Shown: positions 58,936 to 64,000 of the stretch, piece after piece | Position numbering within the stretch: the stretch's first letter is position 1 | Layout of the letters: each line of letters opens with the position of its first letter | Origin: Heterotrichella gracilis | Lineage: Eukaryota > Sar > Xanthophyceae > Tribonematales > Xanthonemataceae | Direction of reading: 5' to 3' | Length of the DNA stretch: 64,000 nt | Assembly: GCA_032358255.1 (NCBI GenBank) | Contig: JAULBX010031039.1 | Location: 62,001-126,000, forward strand | Notes under the pieces: model-generated | The model's database searches: none | Told to the model about the DNA's origin: nothing | The model's input: the letters and a program-made list of their open reading frames with translations, nothing else | Program-made: the position numbers and the translations under genes

Positions 58936-60617
58936 TGGGCCAGGGGTGGGTGGAGGAGGGGGTGTCGGGTTTTGGCCTAGAATAGCCCTAGGGTGGATAC
59001 TAGGGTTTTACCCTAGGGGGGTGTCGTTGTGGCGTTGGGGCGATGGAAGGGAGTTGTGCTGCAGGAATGGACGGGTTGGCAGTGAGTTCTCTGGACTGGT
59101 GCTTTCTTTCTTGACCAATGTTTTATTGCCTGCGGGGATACCCCCACGTACAGCTGTGTGGGACAGGGTGTCACAAGGGTGACTAGGGTTCAACCGAAAT
59201 GAATTCCAAGGGGTGACAAGGGCAGACTCCTAACCCAAGCATGCCTTACAGCAACTTATGGGATGCCAACCAATCATTGAGGAAAACAGGTTGCCCTCAC
59301 TACGCCAACCCCATTTGGTTGTGTGAGGGTTTTGTTCGAACGCTTTAGAAAACGCCATGTAGGCGGCGTTCCGCAGAGGGAATCACCGGTATTGGACACG
59401 CCAACCTCAACAAAACCTCGCGGGCCTTGCCTTTCCAGCCCCGTAGCTGCCCCTTGCGTTGCAGCGCATATGCAGGCATTGCGCCCACAAGTGCACCACG
59501 GACCTTGTGTACCGCCACTGGCTGTCGAGCCGAGGTACAATACGGTATGTTTAGTGCAAGCGCTGTTGTAAGTGTGTCCCTTCTGCCCCGTGTGGTGTTC
59601 GCATAAGACCTTACGGTGCTTCAGTCTGAACTTGTAGCGTTGCTGCCAACACCAGTGAGAGGACTTGCCGCAACCACTTGAACCACCTGTGGTTAACGGT
59701 CGAATCTACTTGGTACGCGGTTTGTAACTCTTGCTCTTCCTATATGCCGCACAAGGCTTAAAAAACAGCAGATTGGATGCACGCCCGCCCGGCCAAGGTC
59801 GGTTTCAGACCCTAGGAGAGGGTTTTGTACATACCCTAGCGGTTCACCACCAGCAAGAACTGTTTTAACCAGTCACTGCTCTGCGGCTAGCCAGTCTGTG
59901 GGTGGTTCGACAAAATCAAATACTCACTGCCTGGAACACCATTCAATGGTATAATTTATTCCGCAACTGTTTTGATTGGGTTATCGCACTGCAGGGCCCA
60001 ACATCGAGAATGTTACCCTGGGATTCGAGACCGCCGGGAATTTCGCCCGAGGGCGGCTTTTTCGGCCGAGGGCGAAATGTGTGCCTGTACTTTAACAAAA
60101 TGTTACACTTTGGCAGTGCGATATCCCAGTTTGGCAGTGCAATATTCCAGTTTTGGCAGTGCAATATCCCAGTTTGGCAGTGCAATATCCCAGTTTGGCA
60201 GTGCAATATCCCAGGTTTGGCAGTGCAATATCCCAGGTTTGGCAGTGCAATAACCCATTCCTGGCAAGGTGACAAATGGACTGATCTATTTGACGGGAGG
60301 TATCCCCTATCTGGGGGGGATAATACGACCTCACCAAACCCTGTAAAATTCAGTAGGAATGCCATTTGGCAGTGCGATAAGCAATAATATTACTTGCTGT
60401 AGCTGGCTGGTTTCAAGCTAAGGTGCGATGTGGTACAATTCTGGGCAAGCAGAGAATAATTGAACCACATACGAAAAATATTATTAGTTCCAAGAGGGCT
60501 GCACACATCGTACACCGAAGTTTGCAACAGGGAATGGCACATCGCAGTGCGATTCCGCTCATCAACTGTATTAGAAGTGCAGCTCTCATATTTGGGTATG
60601 AACCATTCCATGCGATA
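58936..60617. other. Intergenic: M48 promoter side to BASS4-like gene
   Basis: No supportable gene. It contains CCCTAGGG/TAGGGTTTTACCC telomere-like stretches at 58976-59015, an imperfect GC-rich hairpin at 60038-60078 (ATTTCGCCC pairing with GGGCGAAAT) and the 21-bp array at 60109-60254. Confidence 0.5.
60109..60254. repeat. 21-bp minisatellite, seven units
   Basis: Units of TTTGGCAGTGCAATATCCCAG repeat seven times with 20-22 nt spacing; one more isolated unit lies at 60365-60382. The array starts ~30 bp after the GC-rich hairpin. Confidence 0.9.
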
Positions 60618-62153
60618 TCATGCTTTGACTGCTTCAACACTGCCCTGTGCACCGTCCACCCCCCCCGCAGCCGCATCTCGCTTGATCCAGAAGCTGACCA
60701 GCATTGAGTCAACCACTATCTGCAGGAGGTGCGCCATGACGCAGGTCACCACCGCACCCCCCGCGGCGCCCCCCAGCTGCTGTAACACGGTTATGGCCAC
60801 GGGGAGGGTCTTCTGGCTGCTGGTGAGGATGACTGCGCGCCGGATCTTGTCGGCTGCAGGGGGGCAAGGGGAGGAGGGGTTAGTGTGCCTGGCACTCATT
60901 GCAATGCATGATTCCCCACCCAGTATCAAAACGCAGAAATGCAAAGCGTTTCTCAATTTAACCATGTGGTGTGTCGTCAGACAAGTAGGCACTTTATAAA
61001 CGCTGCAAAACACCCTAGAAAAAATGATCACTTGGCAAAATGGTCATCCCCCCACCCCCCACTGGAGCAACCAAGTCCCTACTCCCCACCTTCTCGCCCC
61101 CGCTGCCCCCCCACTCCCAGCCCCCACGTGAGCGGCATGTTCATCCCCAGGAAAGCCAGGTGCAGCCCCAGGGATGCAGCCGCTGCAGCCAGCAGGGATC
61201 CAATCCCCAGCTGCAATCCCGAGCTGGCGGCTGAGGACACCTGGAGGGATGGAAACACTCGTCGGAGGTAGTTGCCTAGAATAATATACTTAAAACCCAC
61301 TCCATACCCTGGATCACAGCTGGAGCGTATGGGTATGAGGTGGGTGTTGGATAAATATTTTTCCTTGTGCAGAAAGCCAGTGGACAGCAGCGCCGCATCC
61401 CAAACAAGGGTACGGAGCACACAGGTTGCAGGGATTTGGGACCAGGGTCCAGGGTTTGCTCCATCCTGCCAGCATCGGCTCTTAAGAAAATTATCACTAT
61501 GTTTTGTAAGCGCTTGCACACCTGCGCCACATTTTGAGCAAGGGTATACCTGCTAGGGTACAGGGGCTAGGGTTTTAATGGCAGCAAGGATGCAGGGGTT
61601 TGGGTACAGGGCAAGGGTATAGGGTTTGCCCCTTCTTACCTGCATCCATGGCACCATGACCAGGAAGCCTGTGGACACAAGCGCCACACCCCGCCTGTTG
61701 CCGTCCACTGCCCTGGCAAGGCCTGCAGGGCAAGGGGCGCGGGTGGCGGGGCACGCACATGAGGCATGCAGGAGGCTGCGCATGGTCATGACTCATGATG
61801 GAGCACAAGCCATGTCCTGAAGTTATATAAACATAAATATAATAAGTACATGGTATTATATTTTTGCGTCAAACATCAGCGCAGAATTTCCACTATATTA
61901 GCGCAGAAACCCCAATACCTACACCCTACCACAACCCTACTCCACCCGGTAGCGCCGCGCGCAGCCCCGCCCCCACCAGCAGCGGCACCAGTATGGTCTG
62001 CACCAGCGCGCGCAGCAAGGGGGCTGGTTGCAGTGAGATGGATGCGGAGGATGCGCCCAGCACCCAGCACAGCATGTAGGGCATGGTGGCCACCCCAAGC
62101 AGGTTGCTGCCCACGGTCAGGAGCAACGCAAGGGCTGCATTGCCACCCACTGC
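60618..62153 (-). CDS. BASS4-like (SBF-type) sodium/solute symporter, 5' end not found
   Basis: Four exons (high to low): 62153-61946, 61722-61640, 61240-61090, 60853-60618, joined in phases 1, 0, 1, giving ~225 residues to the stop. Signatures of the PF13593/BASS4-RCH1 type: GGNAALALLLTVGSNLLGV at the start, LVQTILVPLLVGAGLRAAL, GVALVSTGFLVMVPWMQ, a hydrophobic run (LGIGSLLAAAAASLGLHLAF), and the strongly diagnostic SSQKTLPVAITVLQQLGG followed by VMAHLLQIVVDSMLVSFW. Four to five membrane helices are evident, the C-terminal part of a 9-10 helix carrier. The N-terminal half, including the conserved P-T-T-x-S-S-G region expected upstream, was not found between 62154 and 62690, where gene D ends. 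Either the exons are far upstream beyond D or the gene was cut by the arrival of D. Likely a plastid-envelope or plasma-membrane carrier. Confidence 0.82.
61369..61410 (-). repeat. Echo of BASS4-like exon 2
   Basis: On the minus strand GGGATGCGGCGCTGCTGTCC and ACTGGCTTTCTG resemble the exon at 61722-61640 (GGGGTGTGGCGCTTGTGTCC, ACAGGCTTCCTG). The echo sits in the following intron, with AAACCCTGGACCCTGG-type sequence at about 61440-61465 matching the AAACCCTATACCCTTG just after the true donor. Confidence 0.65.
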
Positions 62154-62690
62154 CTGGAGGAAAGGGGGAAGGCTGGTCATGAGGAATAACCAATTTAAAG
62201 ACATAAATACCCACATAAAAACAATCGATACACCAAAACACTGTTGCAAAAGATACCTCAAAAGCTGAGTAGCACTCCTCCCCCATGCCACCGCACAATC
62301 CATTCAAGACCATACACATCTGTGCTAGGTAACCAACATTTTCCAGTCTTGACTGACTTAAGAATCATGCCACTGCTGGTTGCTCATGACTAGCCATCAC
62401 TGCAATGCTGGCCCATGTACGCCACAGCACTCCAGGCCAGCAGCTTGGATGCAAGTTTGCAACAACATGCAGCAACATCTCATGGCTGCATAAACTCCTT
62501 GCCCATCGCCTGGCGCACCGCTGATGCAAATGCAGGTAATAGCAGCCCCGCTGGCACCACCATGCTGCAGCTGCGCTTGCCGCCAAGGACACCACCACTC
62601 TTCCAGCTGCTGCCGTTGCTCCTCGGCATAGTGCTTTGTGGTGCCCAATGCGTAATGTTACCTGGCGTGCTGGTGCTCCTGGGCTTTGGC
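62154..62690. other. Spacer between BASS4-like exons and family copy D
   Basis: No recognisable BASS N-terminal exon and no other gene. A minus-strand frame with LLLPAFASAVRQAMGKEFMQ near 62475-62560 is hydrophobic at its start but matches nothing known to me. Confidence 0.45.
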
Positions 62691-64000
62691 TCAAACTTTC
62701 GCCGAGTCGCGGCGGCTGAGGCGTTCGGTGATGTGCTGGTTCCTGGGCTTTGCCTGCTTGTGGGCCCTGTTGTCTGCAACCCCATTGGTACCAAAGCCTG
62801 TGAAATGCCCACTCCTGGCCCGCTGTCTCCCCCCTGCTTGCGTAGCTGGCTTGGGCATGCATGGCTCAGTCAGGACGGGCACCTCCTCACAGATCTTCTG
62901 CAACAAATCCTCGGTAGAAAGGAGGGGTGCAAAGGGGTATTTCTCAAGGATGGGAACAAAGCTGGGATCCCCTGAAGACCACATGCGGCTGATCCACCAG
63001 AAGCAGATGTGCAGCTGCGCCACCAGAAACTCTGCTGGCTTGTCCTCTCCTGCCATCACCAAAAAGTCACCAGCTGCCTGGGAGCCTCCGTCCTGGGAAC
63101 ATGGATGGCGTAGGATGGCCTGCGACCAGTCCGCCTCCCACCAGCCCTTCCCAGGGCATTCTGTGGCGCCAATGTCAACTGCCTGAGACCCCATCCTCTG
63201 CAGAGCACAAACGTGCAATTTAGACAAGCAAGAATGGCAACCATGCACTTGCTATTCCTGGCAATTTAATCAGTTTAGATGCTAAAATTTCCAGGGGAAT
63301 TTTAGGTCCACCACCCTCAAGATCCAAACCACTGACGTGGCATGCATGCTCCCTTTAATGACCCATACGCATGCTATTGCCTTCACCAGTGAAGTGCATG
63401 AGCAAGATCAGCAAGGGGACACAGGAAAACATCCCAGCAGGGAGGGGCTATATTGCAAAAAAAAAATTTTGTGCACTGCAGCTAGGGCTGTATCGCTGTG
63501 GGAGCAGCAGAAAGTTTCTCCTTTATTTCCATTGAAAATGGTATGTTACAAATGCGCTCGTTTTAAACCAGGCAAAAACAGTATCAAGACAGAAACGAAA
63601 CACCTTGTAACATGAATGCAGATACATGCCATCAGCTCCTCTCAGGTACCCTCTAGGTGCATGTTGAACACCCACAATCATTTCGACAGCCTCACCTGAT
63701 AAGTAAGCAGGGCTGATGTAGTGCACACTTGCATTTCAACCCATTTATTTAGAGGTGATCAATCCCTGTGGGAGCAGCATTTCTGCTGCTCCCACAGTGT
63801 TTGATAGCCTGCAGCAAACGCAGCTAGCCACAGCTCACCTTGAGAGCCTGACCAAGGCCCGGACCATAGCTGCCAGCCCTGATTGATGGGCCCAGGTGAA
63901 AGTGGAGCGCATAACCCAGACCCTTCAAGGAACCGGCACTGACGTTACGCACCCACTCCAACTTTGCGAGCTGAGAGTTGATGTCACCAGAAGGACATGG
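62691..64000 (-). CDS. Unrecognised gene family, copy D (partial, runs off right edge)
   Basis: Two exons are visible on the minus strand. The first, from the window edge to 63839, reads CPSGDINSQLAKLEWVRNVS and FHLGPSIRAGSYGPGLGQAL, ending in AAG|GTGAGCTGTGGCTAGCTGCG like copies A-C. The last, 63197-62691, reads RMGSQAVDIGATECPGKGWW, FLVMAGEDKPAEFLVAQLHI, CFWWISRMWSSGDPSFVPIL and KYPFAPLLSTEDLLQKICEE. It is open throughout. After VPVLTEPCMPKP the acidic tail of A and C is replaced by an unrelated basic tail (QAGGRQRARSGHFTGFG to RLSRRDSAKV), so the 3' end was exchanged at a breakpoint near 62870. The intron between the two exons keeps the CATGCATGCTCCCTT block found in copies B and C. Opposite strand to A-C, about 8.5 kb away. 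Confidence 0.75.

Overview
The window reads as nuclear DNA of a green alga (Chlorophyta, perhaps trebouxiophyte or chlorophyte; low confidence on the class). Reasons: genes are split into many exons with GT-AG introns that keep phase, several proteins are of plant/algal type (NIP7, AIG2-like cyclotransferase, OMA1-like M48 peptidase, BASS4-like transporter, plant-type LRRs), TGA, TAG and TAA are all used as stops, and plant-type telomere motifs (TTTAGGG/CCCTAAA) are scattered through introns. No rRNA, tRNA, CRISPR or autonomous transposon was recognised.

Layout. 1-1910: no gene seen. 1911-4388 (+): complete NIP7 in five exons. 6171-12157 (+) and 14469-18661 (+): two paralogous F-box/LRR genes, each an F-box plus LRR exon, a Gly-rich linker exon, a cysteine-free LRR N-cap exon and a row of single-LRR exons. 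21029-23142 (+): a gene for a protein with two predicted membrane segments, family unknown, followed by a strong inverted repeat. 25058-31573 (+): a 12-exon Golgi-type nucleotide-diphospho-sugar transferase. 32936-34324 (+): a secreted Cys-rich repeat protein. 35619-37370 (+): an AIG2-like gamma-glutamylcyclotransferase. 38506-41522 (-): a third F-box/LRR paralog with a frameshift. 43273-54218 (+): three tandem copies (A, B, C) of an unrecognised gene family; the middle copy is dead. 57040-58935 (-): an OMA1-like M48 peptidase with a stop before its usual end. 60618-62153 (-): 3' two thirds of a BASS4-like transporter. 62691-64000 (-): a fourth member (D) of the unknown family, running off the right edge.

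Two themes stand out. First, the three F-box genes appear to carry a plant receptor-type LRR ectodomain (LRRNT_2-like cap plus LxxNxLSGxLP repeats) whose cap cysteines are gone, encoded by interchangeable 81-nt phase-2 exons, some live and some dead. Second, introns in at least six unrelated genes contain decayed copies of the edge of the adjacent exon, including its splice site, often next to CCCTAAA-like tracts. This looks like a local process that lengthens introns by duplicating exon edges.

All exon limits were derived by hand from reading frame, splice consensus and comparison among paralogs in the window; no alignment or search was run.
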